A stretch of 64,000 nucleotides of DNA. Origin: Bidens hawaiensis. Lineage: Eukaryota; Streptophyta; Magnoliopsida; Asterales; Asteraceae. Positions 1 to 11,166 of the stretch are shown piece after piece. The DNA is taken from NCBI GenBank assembly GCA_021521415.1, contig JAIQDT010009076.1:1-64000 (forward strand), given 5' to 3'. The translations under genes and the position numbers were made by a program. Below the pieces are notes generated by a model that saw only the letters and a list, made by a program, of their open reading frames with translations, did not search any database and was not told the origin of the DNA. Every line of letters starts with the position of its first letter. The stretch's first letter is position 1.

Positions 1-1125
1 CGATCAAACGAGAATCCACATACATATCTAGGGTTCTCCAATCGACAATGACTAATATTGATTTTTGCCACAAAATTTTATAATTTTCCAATTGGTTTTT
101 TGATTTTTTTCAATAAATCATCAATAAACTATAATGAAATCGCCAAATATTCTCCTTTATCGAAAAATTACCAAATTTGGATAGGGACTCATTCATATAA
201 TCCCTGATGACCTTGAAAATAAAAGGAAAACAACAAGCACGTCACAATCTAATCCTAAACAGTCCCTAAGATGAGTATTTCGAGTGATACCTTTGTGAAT
301 TTTCAATCGGTTAAAGCCCTCGTTTAAAGTTTCCGATTTCTTAGTTAGTTATTAGTGTATAAAAAAATTAAGTAACACAAAACCATCATAGAACATCAAT
401 CATGTAGCCTTGTAAAATAAGGTTTCGATTAGGGTTTGAAATCGAGTTTTAAACTGCCAAAAGGCGATATAAACATCCTAATCCGCATTTTTGGCCAAAA
501 AAGTATTTGATTTTGATTGTAAACATGTTAGGATCACAAATTTTTTTAATCATTTTGAAGGTTTTTTACATGGTTAAACATGGTTTTCACAATCAACATA
601 ATCTTTAAGTTTAATACATGATTAAACAAGCTTTAAAACTCATCAAAAATAATTGACGTAGAGAGCCTGATTAGTCGTACCCTCTGAAATACTGTTGCCA
701 AAATACCAACAAAAAACCACTATCACCCACATACTAAAACCTTTGGAATATAATATCTATTTGACGCCTGCAGCAATTCACAAGGTGGGTGGAGAATTAA
801 TCTCACGACAAGCATATTTCTGTAAAAGTATCATGGCTAAGAGTGTTTTATACATACAGCATTACGTGTATGTCCAGATATAATCCGAGTGTGTTAAAAA
901 CATTGGGAGCACGTGACATTTTGCATAAGATGAAGCTAATAAAGCAAACCATATTTTTAAGAATCATAAACTAACACAATTTTACTCTTATGGGTTACCC
1001 AAGACTTCTGAAATTTCTCGGGATCATTAGCTTTCGGTTGTCGGTGCTATTTCGAAGAGTTTTTTCAAAGCTTGTTTAATGACAAGCCGGGTTCAAGTGT
1101 GAGGAGATTTGATGTATATGAAATT
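1..1125. repeat. AT-rich region, possible old gypsy LTR remnant
   Basis: I see no supported coding sequence; the 62-codon ORF at 695-883 has no recognisable motif. Wording such as 'ccaaatattc' and 'aaaaattacca' around 140-175 resembles the stretch near 37,820-37,860 inside solo LTR S2. This may therefore be a decayed LTR of the same broad gypsy type. The match is short and by eye. Confidence 0.25.
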
Positions 1126-1259
1126 ATACTCTTTTCAACACTAAAATATTTTCAAATAAGCGTAATTTCAGCACCTATATTAGAATAAATACACCTAATG
1201 TTTAATAATTCTATTTATAGTAAATATAACTTAAGGAATAAAACAAGCTGAAATGCAAG

Positions 1260-1625
1260 AAAAAAACAGAGATAAACAGTGAAACTGACTCAACACACCT
1301 CACGGTTAATCAAGACATGGTCGTGCCTATAGCATACAAATAAAAACAAAAATCAGGAAACCAAGACATGACCATGTCAGCCAAGGCACACCCTATGAAG
1401 CAAACCACAGCCATGCCTTCTAAACAAGAAAACTGGAAAAACTAGGAGAAGTTTGGACTGTAGTGGAACTCAACACGACCGTGTCTCGCTTAACACGGCC
1501 GTGTTAACCTTGAGTTGTACGATCTAACATGAACAATTAATGCAACGGACAAAAATGGTGACACGTCCATGCCTTGCTTAATATGGCTGTGCCTAGAGGA
1601 CCTGGACAACCTATAAATTGAATGC
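1260..1625. repeat. Repeat-derived segment with ACGGCCGTGT-type palindromes
   Basis: The stretch carries several variants of a 'cacgaccgtgtc / cacggccgtgtt' motif (for example 1475-1505) and 'catggtcgtgcc' or 'catgaccatgtc' forms nearby. Such palindromic motifs are common in plant gypsy LTR or untranslated regions. No ORF supports a function and the parent family is not resolved. Confidence 0.35.
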
Positions 1626-1929
1626 TCTTTTTCTTCATTTTATGAACATGAACACCCCTTGAAGGAGCATTCAATACTCTCCAACCACTTGAGCTGTATG
1701 ATCTAATTGGTTAGATTGTTTCAATTTGATCATGTTTGTATCTATTACTTTGATAATTATCATCTTGTCTATTAGTAGCTAAACTTCCATGGTATCATCT
1801 TGGTTTTAATGAATCTTAATTGAAGTTTAGTATGATAGTAAGACATTTGATCAGTTTTTAATAACTAATTGTTGTGTTGTAATTATCACTTGATGAGGAA
1901 TGTCAAAATACTTTCAAGGGTACCCCCTA

Positions 1930-2225
1930 ATTCTAAGCTTGACGTTAAGCCGAGAAATTGCTAGTTTTGCGAAGCCTTGGCGAACCTTAAAATAGACACC
2001 AAGAAACTAAACTTGATGATAAGTTGAGAAATCGTCATTCTTGTAAGGAATTCTTTGAAAAATAAAAATCCTTAAAATCAACCCCCAAATACCGAGCTTG
2101 ACCATAAGCTGGGGAATTTGCTACTCTTGTGAGGTTTGGCAATTAACTTAAGAACCTTTTGCAGAGCTGCCAGATTCCGAGCTTGTTGATAAGCCGAGAA
2201 AAGTTCATTCTTGTAAGGGGGCTTG
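1930..2225. repeat. Four-copy degenerate tandem repeat (period about 73-84 bp)
   Basis: Four related units begin near 1,936, 2,009, 2,093 and 2,176. Each has an 'agcttgannntaagccgagaa' core followed by a 'ctnnttnttgtnaggg' core. The copies are strongly diverged and the spacing is uneven, so this is an old array, probably LTR-internal. The short minus ORF at 2,078-2,266 is a by-product of the repeat. Confidence 0.5.
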
Positions 2226-3249
2226 GTTGGGGAAAAAACATGACTCTTAATTTTGATATGAACCAAATAGAATATTAATAGTGATTGTCATTTTAGAATG
2301 GGAGTTATCATCAATGTGTGAAAACGGATTGTCGGTGTTCATCCACTAAGATCGGTTAATTACTTGTTAAGTGAGTGTGCAACATAACCAACTTAAGCAA
2401 CTCTTGAGTGGTTATTACATGAGTTGTATAATTGCTTAAGGGTTATGTGTTTTAACACTTGGTAAAACTAAGTTAATCCTTTAAGACTCAACTAAACATA
2501 ATTGGTATTTTATGTATAATACAAAGGTTTATTTTACAAAAGTGTCAAGGACAATTCACTTAGTAATTTAAGGGATTGTTTCCTCTTTAAAGTAACTTAC
2601 CTTATCTTTATCAAAAACCACTTGCATACATTAAATTATGTTTTAATAAAAGGTGTCAAGAGTTATCTTTTCTTTAATTATCATGGAATAACGTGACTAA
2701 CGATGTTATTCTCATATTTAATCAACATAGCAAGCTAAAAATCATATGTTTACTAATAAACTATTAAACCAAGTTAAAAGGAGAATTTACCAAGATGATA
2801 CACTTTTATCCTTGATCTTATTTTCTATCTTAAATTACAAAAACCCAAAAACATTCTTTTATTTTACGTTTCTTTAAACTCATTTACCAAAACCAAAACC
2901 AAAACCAAAACCAAAACCAAAACCAGAATGATTTTCACTTCCGGTTAAATAAATACAACGATTTATAGTAAAGATCTATAAGTGTGTCTGTGGTTCTATA
3001 CTTGGTTCTTACTTATACATTACTACATATACGATAGGTAAACTTGCCTATTTGTTTGTAGTCTAGTTTAGATAATTTTTATAAATTTAAAACTCAACGT
3101 TGTGGGAACAAACATTTGAAAAAATTAACACATTTTTCATACTACACCAACCACGAATCGGAGCACTATATTCATGGTGTATACCCTGTTGAACACAGAA
3201 AAACTAAATTATATTGTTTTGAATCCAGTGTCGTTATCACATTGAATAG
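2226..3249. other. Non-coding AT-rich spacer
   Basis: No gene is visible. It contains an (AAAACC)n simple repeat at about 2,888-2,929 and otherwise unique-looking AT-rich sequence up to the copia remnant. Confidence 0.4.
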
Positions 3250-3913
3250 GCCTTACTTTCTACTGGTAAAGTAATTCGATCTTGGTTATCAGATTTTGCA
3301 CAAGAAAGGTTGTTTGATCTTTCATGCTCATAAACATCACCCATGAAAACCTTGAATAGTCGTCAGTGACCACTAAACAATACAAATTCCCAACAATACT
3401 TTCTCTATTCACTGGACAAAACAAATCCATATGTAAATGTTCTAGCGGTGTATTGATTGAATTCATCAACTTCAATGGGTAAGATTTCTTTCTTTTCTTT
3501 CAATTTTTGCACGAGACACAATGATCGGTCAATTCTTTAAAGATACTCCATCCACCAAATCGTTTGCCATCAAATGATTCGTTTTTCTGATTTGGATGTG
3601 ACCCATCCTTCTGTGCCATAGGATCGTGTATTTCTCAGTTGCTTTTGACCCAAAACATTTTGTCGTTGATGAAGATGTTGTAGTGGATGCCATATCAAGA
3701 ACATAGATATCATTTGATCGATGTGATCGCATAACAACCATTTTCTCAGGAATCACAAAACCATGCTTTAGAATCACACATTCTTTATCATTGAACAAGG
3801 TTGTATACTTTTTGTCCCAAATCCGTGAAACGCTAAATAGATTATGATCAACCTTGTCACAATAATTCAGTTTTTCGAATGTGATTCTCCCGTTGGACAC
3901 TTCACCCTCATTG
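3250..3913 (-). pseudogene. Copia polyprotein remnant (GAG-pre-integrase and start of integrase core)
   Basis: Two minus-strand ORF pieces, 3,529-3,900 and 3,260-3,475, are a Ty1/copia pol fragment. The first has the GAG-pre-integrase block, including an LWHRRMGHI-like histidine motif. The second has the first integrase Asp in an HMDLFCPV context and the DDYSRFSWV strand. The cysteine pair, the second Asp and the catalytic Glu are missing or out of frame. Its upstream half would lie beyond the left LTR of element A, which starts directly at 3,914, so A inserted here. The five bases 3,909-3,913 (CATTG) are the expected target duplication, but the matching copy at the far side of A was not found. 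Confidence 0.75.
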
Positions 3914-5080
3914 TGTCAGGTCCCAGATTGTAGGTAGATCTTACACAAATCAAGTCATAACTCACACAATAATGTGTTGACAAGAGAGTTAATGACTGGT
4001 TGCTATATTTAGAAAGAAAACCGTTTGATAAAGGCGGAATCAATAACAAACGATTTGGTTGCTGGGTAATAAATGAAAGGTAACTAACACACAAGATTCA
4101 CTCAAAAGATTTCCATTCATATAAAGTTAATCATACAAATGATAATCTATCTAGGGTTCTTGATGGGAAAGTTATGTCCGTACAAATCTTAAGAACGGCC
4201 GTCGCTCAATAAATGTTCTTTCTAATATCGTATTCAGCCGCCTCTCTTTTCGTCCCATGTCCTTGAGGTGTAACCTAATTATTCCTTTTATATGCCTGAC
4301 ACCTCAGGACAGCTGTCATTCTATCTAGAAACCCCAAATATAATGTACATATTCAAATTACGTAATCAAAATAATCCTAAGTGTAAAACAAGTCTTCCGG
4401 GTAGGCTTTGTAGAAGTAAACTTCTCCGAGTAGACTTTGTGCTCTGCCTTCCTTGTTAGACTTGGTAACCTTAAAGTGTGCCCGGGAACAGTTCTCCAAG
4501 TATGCTTTACTTGGAGTATTTTCCAAAGGAAAATACTCACCAAGCAAACTTCAATATTCTTGATTATATCACACTTCGCCCAACATAATCCAACTAGTAA
4601 CCTTGTTCTTCAATGGTCTCATCAACTCCTTGCTTGGAATAAGCTTATTAGGAAAGTGTGCTTGGGATCAATGTACCTTGCTTGAGTTGTTACTTGAGAT
4701 ATTTCATTTCTCATCAAGCTTACTCGGACCACTGTATTATTAAAGAATACCTTGCCCGATCTTCCAAACACTTGGTTTCCTGAGCTTGGTTAGCCAAGAT
4801 CTTACTCTGAAGTAACCTTACTCGGCTATGAAGAACAAACCTGTTTGATATAGTGAACCTTGCCCGGGTATACACAAAAGAGTGAACCCTGCCCGGATAT
4901 CCACTAAAGAAGACTTCTAGAAGATAACCTTTCCCGATAGGCAAAATATCATGCCCGGCTAAGTAAAAGCTTGCTCGGATGTCTTAGGTGTGCACGGTTC
5001 CATACTTAGTCATTTCTGAGGAGGTTGAGAAGATTCCAATCTTCCATATGATCAGTTTTGGGTCAAATCTTGACACAACA
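3914..5080 (-). repeat. 3' LTR of element A (1,167 bp)
   Basis: In element orientation the LTR starts TGTTGTGTC at 5,080, just after the polypurine tract, and ends GGACCTGACA at 3,914, giving TG...CA ends. The end matches the last bases of B's 5' LTR (GGTCCTGACA at 27,739-27,748). A second shared stretch near 4,100 / 27,600 (around GGAAATCTTTTGAG) shows that A and B belong to one family. About 15 degenerate GCCCGG-type motifs lie between 4,380 and 5,000. Confidence 0.8.
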
Positions 5081-5093
5081 ATCTCCCCCTAGA
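5081..5093 (-). other. Polypurine tract of element A
   Basis: On the minus strand the sequence reads CTAGGGGGAGAT directly before the TGTTG start of the LTR. This is the expected primer for plus-strand synthesis, and its position fixes the LTR boundary at 5,080. Confidence 0.75.
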
Positions 5094-5293
5094 TTGGAAC
5101 ACCTCAGCTGTCCCAAAACACCTCTAAGGTTACTTTACACAGGATTAAAAATACACATCAAATTCAAAGTTAAATTACATAATCAAATTACATAATCAAA
5201 TGCTGTCAGAAGACATTACAAATTAAATCCTAAGCTAAAAATTCTTCATTTTAGCCAGAGGTGCTTGTTTAGGCATGGAAAGTCTAACTTTCC

Positions 5294-5650
5294 TTACTCT
5301 CTCAAGAATCTCAACAGTTCTGATTGCTTAGCACTTGTAGGCCTTTGCCTTTCTTTATAATCAAAGAGATGCAGCTGTGCAATCACAGTCATTTGCCATA
5401 GATTGAATTTTCTGAAGTTATTTTTAGAGAAGATCTTCACAATCTCTCCATTTTCCATCATAACATTCAGATGTTTAGTCTTGGAGTCATAAAATACCCC
5501 ATTTGACATAACATTGTAGTTGACTGAAAGATTTTTGGCTTTTACTTCAGCCTTGATGAAAGGTTTATCCATCTTCAATTGTATCTTCTTTGTTTTCTCT
5601 TGAGGAATTACTGACATTTTCCTTTTCTTTGTTAAGTTCTGTTTCAAAAC
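5294..5650 (-). pseudogene. Distal part of element A extra ORF (C-terminal side)
   Basis: This is the downstream half of the A extra ORF that begins at 19,098. N1 and its target duplication lie between the halves; when their 12,401 bp are ignored the two halves are in the same reading frame. The piece is Lys-rich and ends in a stop at 5,294, about 200 bp before the polypurine tract. I recognise no domain. Its position between pol and the 3' LTR is that of the Sirevirus envelope-like or ORF2 protein, whose function is not established. Codons upstream of about 5,650 in this frame read into the N1 LTR and are not part of the gene. Confidence 0.6.
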
Positions 5651-5654
5651 AAAG
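5650..5654. repeat. Target-site duplication of N1, left copy (CAAAG)
   Basis: CAAAG lies immediately before the TGTAGG start of the left LTR and is repeated exactly at 18,051-18,055, immediately after the right LTR. This is the 5-bp duplication expected of a copia integrase. Confidence 0.95.
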
Positions 5655-6070
5655 TGTAGGTTCCCTGGACGGATCACACGAGATATCCCGGTCTACTCAG
5701 GTGCGGAATCCCTGCGTAGATCGTTACGAGCGTAGAAAGCAAACCAAACAAACACACACGAATAAACCGAAACACGTTATATATTAATAACCGAACTCAC
5801 GTGATATGAATCACTGATACAGACTCTCGATTAACTCAAACGACTAACTTAACGACTTAACGATTAACTTTAAACCAAGCCGTAAGCTTGTATATAAATA
5901 CACGACAACTTCGCCTGATATGTTCAGGCGAAGTTGTCCATAACTTCGCTTGTTCAACAAGTTCGCCTAGGCGAACTTGTTAACAACTTCGCTTAAACAA
6001 AAACATAAATAACATTACAGACTCGATTACAAACACTAGACTATGAACTACTGACATTTATGCACCAACA
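5655..6070 (-). repeat. 3' LTR of N1 (416 bp)
   Basis: Identical to the 17,635-18,050 copy except at two positions. It contains a 33-bp hairpin-forming inverted repeat with 15-bp arms (5,904-5,918 and 5,924-5,938) and a perfect 26-bp palindrome (5,956-5,981). Both are built from the AACTTCGCC / AAGTTCGCC motif that is scattered through the rest of the element. The clearest TATA-like string (TATATAAATA, about 5,891-5,900) reads on the plus strand, opposite to the element. Confidence 0.95.
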
Positions 6071-6082
6071 GACTCCCCCTTG
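6071..6082 (-). other. Polypurine tract of N1
   Basis: On the minus strand CAAGGGGGAGTC directly precedes the TGTTGG start of the 3' LTR. It has the same GGGGGAG core as in element A. Confidence 0.85.
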
Positions 6083-6127
6083 GCAGTAGCTTCATATCTT
6101 GATCTTTAAGCACTTGTCTCGTAATCT

Positions 6128-6775
6128 TCACGTATGCACTCCTTCTCTAACACATACCGTGACTACTCGCTGATACTTCCTCGCTTCGTCTTTCCAAGCA
6201 GGAATATAGAATATCTTCTTTTCATTCAACACTTGCAGATCAGCTTTCGATAAGTTAACAAGATGCATCGGATCATACACCCTCAGCACTTCTTGTTCGT
6301 CTTCGTCTTCCATCACGGCTTCAGCAGTCTGGCAATCAACATACCACCATTTAAGATTCTTCAACACATCTTGAGGCATAATCTTCATTGGAACCTCCTT
6401 AATGCATCGAATCGGTTTGTACTTCATTACCATCCATGGCTTGCCATCTGCTCTCATTCCCCTTTCTTTATCTTCCACTAGCTTTCCCTTCTGTGGCTTT
6501 AATAACTCAAACTTCTTCTCTTTTATGCTTTCTTTCCACACGATCTTCCCAATAACCCTTGCCATGTTGTCGTCGCTTCTATTGATCAGCCCCAATCTAG
6601 CCAAATCCTTCACCTCACATTCCGGCAGTGTATTGAGAGATCTCAACGTTCTTTTAAAATACTGAATCCCATCAAAACGTTTCACCACAAACAACTTTAT
6701 CTGTTCATCATATAGCCAACAAATAATTCCTTTCTTCGACTCAGCATAGCCTTTGATATTATAACTCTTCTTGAA
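6128..6775 (-). pseudogene. N1 extra ORF, C-terminal part after a frameshift
   Basis: This reading frame continues the extra ORF that starts at 9,050. The switch lies near 6,770: both frames are open across 6,759-6,934, and the downstream frame carries on to a stop at 6,128, giving about 200 further residues of protein-like composition. Notable segments are an aromatic CWLYDEQIKLFVV stretch just after the switch, a WWYVDCQTAE stretch and a tail rich in charged residues. I infer one ancestral ORF of about 970 codons split by a small indel. Codons before about 6,775 in this frame are probably not translated. No enzymatic motif is visible. Confidence 0.65.
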
Positions 6776-9050
6776 CATGGTTTGGAACAGCAGGCTTCTT
6801 AGTTTTAATAAACCAATGAGCACAACCTTCCTTCCACCTAGGCTGCTCCTCCCACTCAGTCTCATCATTTTCCATCTCAGTACCCATATCGGCTTTCTCA
6901 ACATCTGGGATCTCATGTTCAACATTTTCTTCAATTATTTCACCTTCTTCAATCTCATCTTCAATCACAATCTGTGCTCCAATCTTCTCAATCTCCTCAA
7001 TAGGCAGCACATCATCATCAAACATCACATCATCCTCTAGCATATCATCATCCAATTCTTTCAACGCATCGATCACATCATCATCATCATCAACCATCAC
7101 CACCTCATCACCACCAACTGCACCCGCAGACTCCCCCTGAGCTGTGGAAGTCCCAAGAGCTTGAGTAGTTCTTGGCAACTCACCACCTGCACCATTCGGT
7201 GCATTGGGATCATCGTCTCTATCAAAACGTTTCTTCGTCCTTAACTCATCGCCTCTACAGCCTGTCTCCCCCTGAGATGCCAAGAACTCCTTCATAGCAT
7301 CTATAATTCGCCCATGTTCAACCAGGAGGGACGACTGTAGTTGATTCTCTGTTACAAGGCGCTGAATAGCCTGGGTCTGGATAAGATTCACCCTTGATTG
7401 TTCAGCCACGACCCGCTCAAGTGCAGCTATTCTCTCCGAGTCTGAGAGGGTTGCATCGAAATCAAACCTCATGTTAGATGTGTCTTGAGTATACTGAGGA
7501 CGGATCTCGAATGTAACCGGGACATCAGAAGCAGTTGTGGACGTAACCGCAGGTGGTATCGTGACCGACAACCCTGCAGTTGCAACGACGGTAGACTCTA
7601 CAAATTGTGCCACCACTTCTGAAGGAGTAAGCGTTGGAGGTGGTAACGACATAATCTCCGGAGTCGTCGTCTGTAGTGTGATGGATGGGATGCCGACAGC
7701 TGATGTAGCCACCACGGGAACATCCGCGGCGCTTGTAACCTGTACAGAAGTAGGAACAATCGACATACCTGACAGTGCGGATGGAGCGAAACGTACAACC
7801 CTTGAAGTCTCTCCAGCTCCCATACCTGCACCTGTCCTCTCCCGTCTTGAACGTCTAATCAACTTGTGAATGTCCTCTTCCTCTTCTTCTGACTCACTAT
7901 CATCAACTGTCCTCTTCCTCTTCCCCAACGTCCTCTCACGTCTCACCAACATCCTTCTCGCCTCATCCATAACGTCATCAAGATCTGAGTCAGCCACCAT
8001 CGTAGCTGCTCTAGTAACACGCACTTCCCTAACCTGTGCAGCAGAGACCTGCACCTCTTCTTGTGGATCAAAACGGTCCATGTCGAAGAATCCTTTGCCG
8101 CCAAATGCAGCATCAAGGTCTACATCCTCCTCAGCCGACACCACAGGCACAGTAGGTACATCTCGAGTTGCTCCTGCCTGTTGTGGTTGAGGGTCTCTGA
8201 ACTCATCTCCCCGAGCTGGCACATACCCCGGGTTTATTAAGAACCCAAAGAGTGGAGTATGCCTTGGACGACGTTCAGGCTTGCTCCTCGCACTCGAAGT
8301 ACGGCATTGAGCAAAGATACGTTTGCTCACACTCTCCACGTATCTTATTGGGCGTCGTTGTGGCAAATTTGGAGCCACATGGTTCAAGATCATCTGGATG
8401 AATCTTGGATACATTATGAACCGCTCACGAGCCATCGCCCTCCTCTGTCTATCGATCTCATAAAAGACCATCTGACTGAAGCTATAACGTTTGTTATAGG
8501 TCAGAGCAGTCATTGTGGACTGCATGGTAGCACCCATACCGTCAGTACCCGCCTTCCTCCCAGACATACACACAATCATGACGTGCATGAGGAAGCGCCA
8601 CTGATCGAGCAGGAACCCCTTCCGTCTCTGGGTATCGCCCAATGGACCAGAATAGCCCATTCTTAGAAATGCTCCATCACGGAACGGAGCCACAAACTCC
8701 GTAGGGTCATCCCTAGTCTCCTCACCGAAACGTAACGCCACCCGTATTTGTTCAGACGAGAACTGAACTTCTTGGTTGTTGACGGTTGCTCGCATAACCG
8801 GGGGCTCAACGCGGCAATCGTACTCCACAGTCTGCCAGAAATCCTCGATATTGGGTAAGGATATCGGCAGAGTCGTCGTAATAGCGTGGAATATCCTCGA
8901 GCGAATGAGGAATGTGATGATCTCACGGTAGTCTTCAACTCCGCTTGTTTCCGGGTCTAAGGTGATGAACATGTTGTGACCCAGAAAGAATTGTCTCTGA
9001 TTATCTCCGTCATTGCCTCCAGCACCTCCGGCACCTGCTACTGCAGCCAT
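6759..9050 (-). CDS. N1 extra ORF (Sirevirus envelope-position ORF2), 763 codons before frameshift
   Basis: The start is the ATG at 9,050, followed by an Ala/Gly-rich N-terminus. Residues about 40-260 form a globular, Trp- and Met-rich region that looks like the conserved core of an ORF family I recall as abundant in Asteraceae genomes. Residues about 260-530 are low-complexity and rich in Arg, Ser, Thr and Val. Residues about 535-590 have a heptad-like pattern typical of a coiled coil. After about 650 the chain is very rich in Asp and Glu. It lies between pol and the 3' LTR, the place of the so-called envelope-like gene of Sireviruses. I see no clear signal peptide or transmembrane helix, so an envelope role is not supported. 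The frame ends at 6,759, apparently because of an indel near 6,770. Confidence 0.75.
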   Translation of the reverse strand: MAAVAGAGGAGGNDGDNQRQFFLGHNMFITLDPETSGVEDYREIITFLIRSRIFHAITTTLPISLPNIEDFWQTVEYDCRVEPPVMRATVNNQEVQFSSEQIRVALRFGEETRDDPTEFVAPFRDGAFLRMGYSGPLGDTQRRKGFLLDQWRFLMHVMIVCMSGRKAGTDGMGATMQSTMTALTYNKRYSFSQMVFYEIDRQRRAMARERFIMYPRFIQMILNHVAPNLPQRRPIRYVESVSKRIFAQCRTSSARSKPERRPRHTPLFGFLINPGYVPARGDEFRDPQPQQAGATRDVPTVPVVSAEEDVDLDAAFGGKGFFDMDRFDPQEEVQVSAAQVREVRVTRAATMVADSDLDDVMDEARRMLVRRERTLGKRKRTVDDSESEEEEEDIHKLIRRSRRERTGAGMGAGETSRVVRFAPSALSGMSIVPTSVQVTSAADVPVVATSAVGIPSITLQTTTPEIMSLPPPTLTPSEVVAQFVESTVVATAGLSVTIPPAVTSTTASDVPVTFEIRPQYTQDTSNMRFDFDATLSDSERIAALERVVAEQSRVNLIQTQAIQRLVTENQLQSSLLVEHGRIIDAMKEFLASQGETGCRGDELRTKKRFDRDDDPNAPNGAGGELPRTTQALGTSTAQGESAGAVGGDEVVMVDDDDDVIDALKELDDDMLEDDVMFDDDVLPIEEIEKIGAQIVIEDEIEEGEIIEENVEHEIPDVEKADMGTEMENDETEWEEQPRWKEGCAHWFIKTKKPAVPNHVQEEL

Positions 9051-9084
9051 ATCTGCAACAAACGAACTAAGTTAGATATACGTT

Positions 9085-9815
9085 AAGGTTTAACACAAGT
9101 TCGCCTATTACCATGAGCGAAGTTGTGATAACATCTGTATAGGCAAAGTTAAAGTTGGGGCGAAGTTGGGAACAACTTCGCTTCATCTTTAAGTTCGTCT
9201 AATAATTAAAAAATTAAAAGGTCCAGGCGAAGTTAATGATAACTTCGCCTCACCACAACATCGCCTCAGGAGAAGTTTAGACTCAGGCGAAGTTACGGAT
9301 AACTTCGCCTAAACCTTAAGTTCGCCTGAATCTGAATCGGCGACAGTGAGATCGATTCAAAACCGAAAATCTGAGGTTTTCTGGGTATTTAGACGATTTA
9401 GGACTCTTAAACTCAAGCTTTTAAGGATATGTTGATGATCAGTTTGGTTATTAACACGTAACAACATGATTTGAAAGTCCGATTTGAAGGTCCGACGGTT
9501 TGAGGTTCATAATCGGGTCGAAACGACCACTGATTATCATTGAAGAACAAAGATTATACAATGTAATGGCATCACGAACCTTGAAACGTAACGGAAACTG
9601 GGAAAAAGAACAAGTAATCGGAATAACAACAACTTCGCTGATAACTTGTTAAGTTCGCCGGAAAATACGGAATAAGTTCGCTGATATTTAGAAATTATGA
9701 ACAGTTTTGACTCTTGAAAATCCTTATATAGGGGCGAAGTTATACAGGCGAAGTTACGGTTAACTTCGCCTAGGCGAAGTTATTCACAAGTTCGCCTGTT
9801 TAACAACATCGCCTA
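9085..9815. repeat. N1 motif array: GGCGAAGTT / AACTTCGCC repeats upstream of the extra ORF
   Basis: About 20 exact or one-off copies of GGCGAAGTT, AACTTCGCC or AAGTTCGCC occur here in both orientations, many in hairpin pairs. Examples are 9,285-9,310 (11-bp arms, loop CGGA) and 9,746-9,771 (11-bp arms, loop CGGT). The same motif fills the LTRs and the leader at 17,170-17,430. Repeated palindromic motifs in non-coding DNA are a described feature of Sireviruses; this exact motif I only infer to be family-specific. Confidence 0.8.
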
Positions 9816-9964
9816 TATTTACAAAATCAACCCTTATAATTCGAAAATTTTGCAATTAAGTTCTAAAACTTCCCTTTAAGAATTAAATGACACGATCAAG
9901 TCCAAGTAACCAGTTATAAAATCATAAAACTAACTAAGTACAAGAAACTTTTAAAAATAAAGTA

Positions 9965-11145
9965 TAAGGGATCAAATTTCAGTCTCGGTAGGGACTACTA
10001 CGTTTTAGAAAAGATCCGAACAGGAATCATACTAATTACGTGACTGTCACATAGATCCGTGTTTAGCTGTATTATGACATATAGAGACAGGTTGTAAGCA
10101 GGTAAATAACTTAAGATGGTTTTCATCGTTTCTGTGATATGAGTTAAGTTCAATTAAGCTCAAAAATTAAGTGGGCAACAACTCAGAGATTATGATGCCT
10201 CCTATCTATTCTCAAAGCGTATTTGGCTTTCCCCAAGTCACCCCGAATTGACTTCGACCCTTAGTGTCTGATTAAGTTTGTAATTACTCTTCATCTCCTT
10301 CCCGTTCTCTTTCTTACTCCATGATTAAGAAGTCTTGATATGTTGAACTCTAAAATGTTTCAATAACTCATAAGTTTTTTTTTTTTTTTTTTTTATGATA
10401 AACATTTACATAGACTTCAGAGTAGTAACCAACTGCAAGTCCCGAATCTGGATCACTGCAGTTTCTTGAAACGCTATCTTCACGGGAATCAGAACACTTA
10501 CGGGCTCGTGTATGACTGGGTAATCGCTTTTCTGCCTATCATTCGGAAAGATATATATGAAGACATGCAAAACTCGTAAGGAGTTTCCACGTAAAATCAA
10601 GTAGTTTTAGTTTGTATCACATCTACTTTTACGCACCATAAAAAGTTACCATGACATACAATGACTGTCCTAAAGCCTTTTAAGCCTAATAACTTCACTA
10701 GTTAAGCACACAGAATCAGTATATCTAACATTTTCCAAGGTTGGATCAATTTTCTGTTAAACATAGCTAACAGACTTCTTACGAAGTAGTAGACTTAAAA
10801 AATAATTTCATTTCCCTTTAAACAATATTTTTGACTTCAATCGCCCCGATCAAGTCAAGTCGTCAGGTTAACGGCTATCCCGAAGATCCAATGGATCAGC
10901 TGGACCGACCACATACTAGTATGTGTCCTTCTAACTAATTTATATGATCGACTAATTTTAAGCGAAAGAATGAAAACACATCATAAACCGCCCCGGTCAC
11001 TTTCAGTCATCTGATTAATGGCTATCCTCAAAATCTACAAGTAGAAAATGAGGACCAAAACATATCCGAAGACAAGTCCTTCAAACTGAGGTAACCGACA
11101 TATTTTAAGCGATAGTGACGTTTTTTTTTTTTTTTTTTTTTTTTA
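9965..11145 (-). other. N1 pol-to-ORF2 spacer with conserved duplicated module
   Basis: This spacer resembles the 20,575-21,775 spacer of element A in several blocks. One is the 'tatttggctttcccc...caccccgaattgactt' block near 10,205-10,260. Another is the 'gtgtatgactgggtaatcgcttttctgcctatcatt' block near 10,508-10,545. A module of about 135 bp occurs twice here (about 10,845-10,980 and 10,985-11,120). It also holds poly-T runs at about 10,377-10,394 and 11,121-11,144. The 64-codon ORF at 10,406-10,600 overlaps a conserved block but has no recognisable domain. Confidence 0.6.
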
Positions 11146-11166
11146 AATATAACATGAAAAGCATGG

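Noticed and set aside
3909..3913. CATTG as a proven target duplication of element A
   Set aside because: The partner copy would lie beyond the missing 5' LTR of A, so it remains only an expectation.
5590..5787. Plus-strand ORF across the left N1 LTR edge (and its twin at 17,501-17,767)
   Set aside because: Both are the same LTR sequence read antisense and cross an insertion boundary.
5891..5900. TATATAAATA in the N1 LTR as the N1 promoter
   Set aside because: It reads on the strand opposite to the element, so it cannot be assigned as the N1 TATA box.
7537..8190. Plus-strand ORFs of 110 and 106 codons
   Set aside because: Complement of the low-complexity part of the N1 extra ORF.
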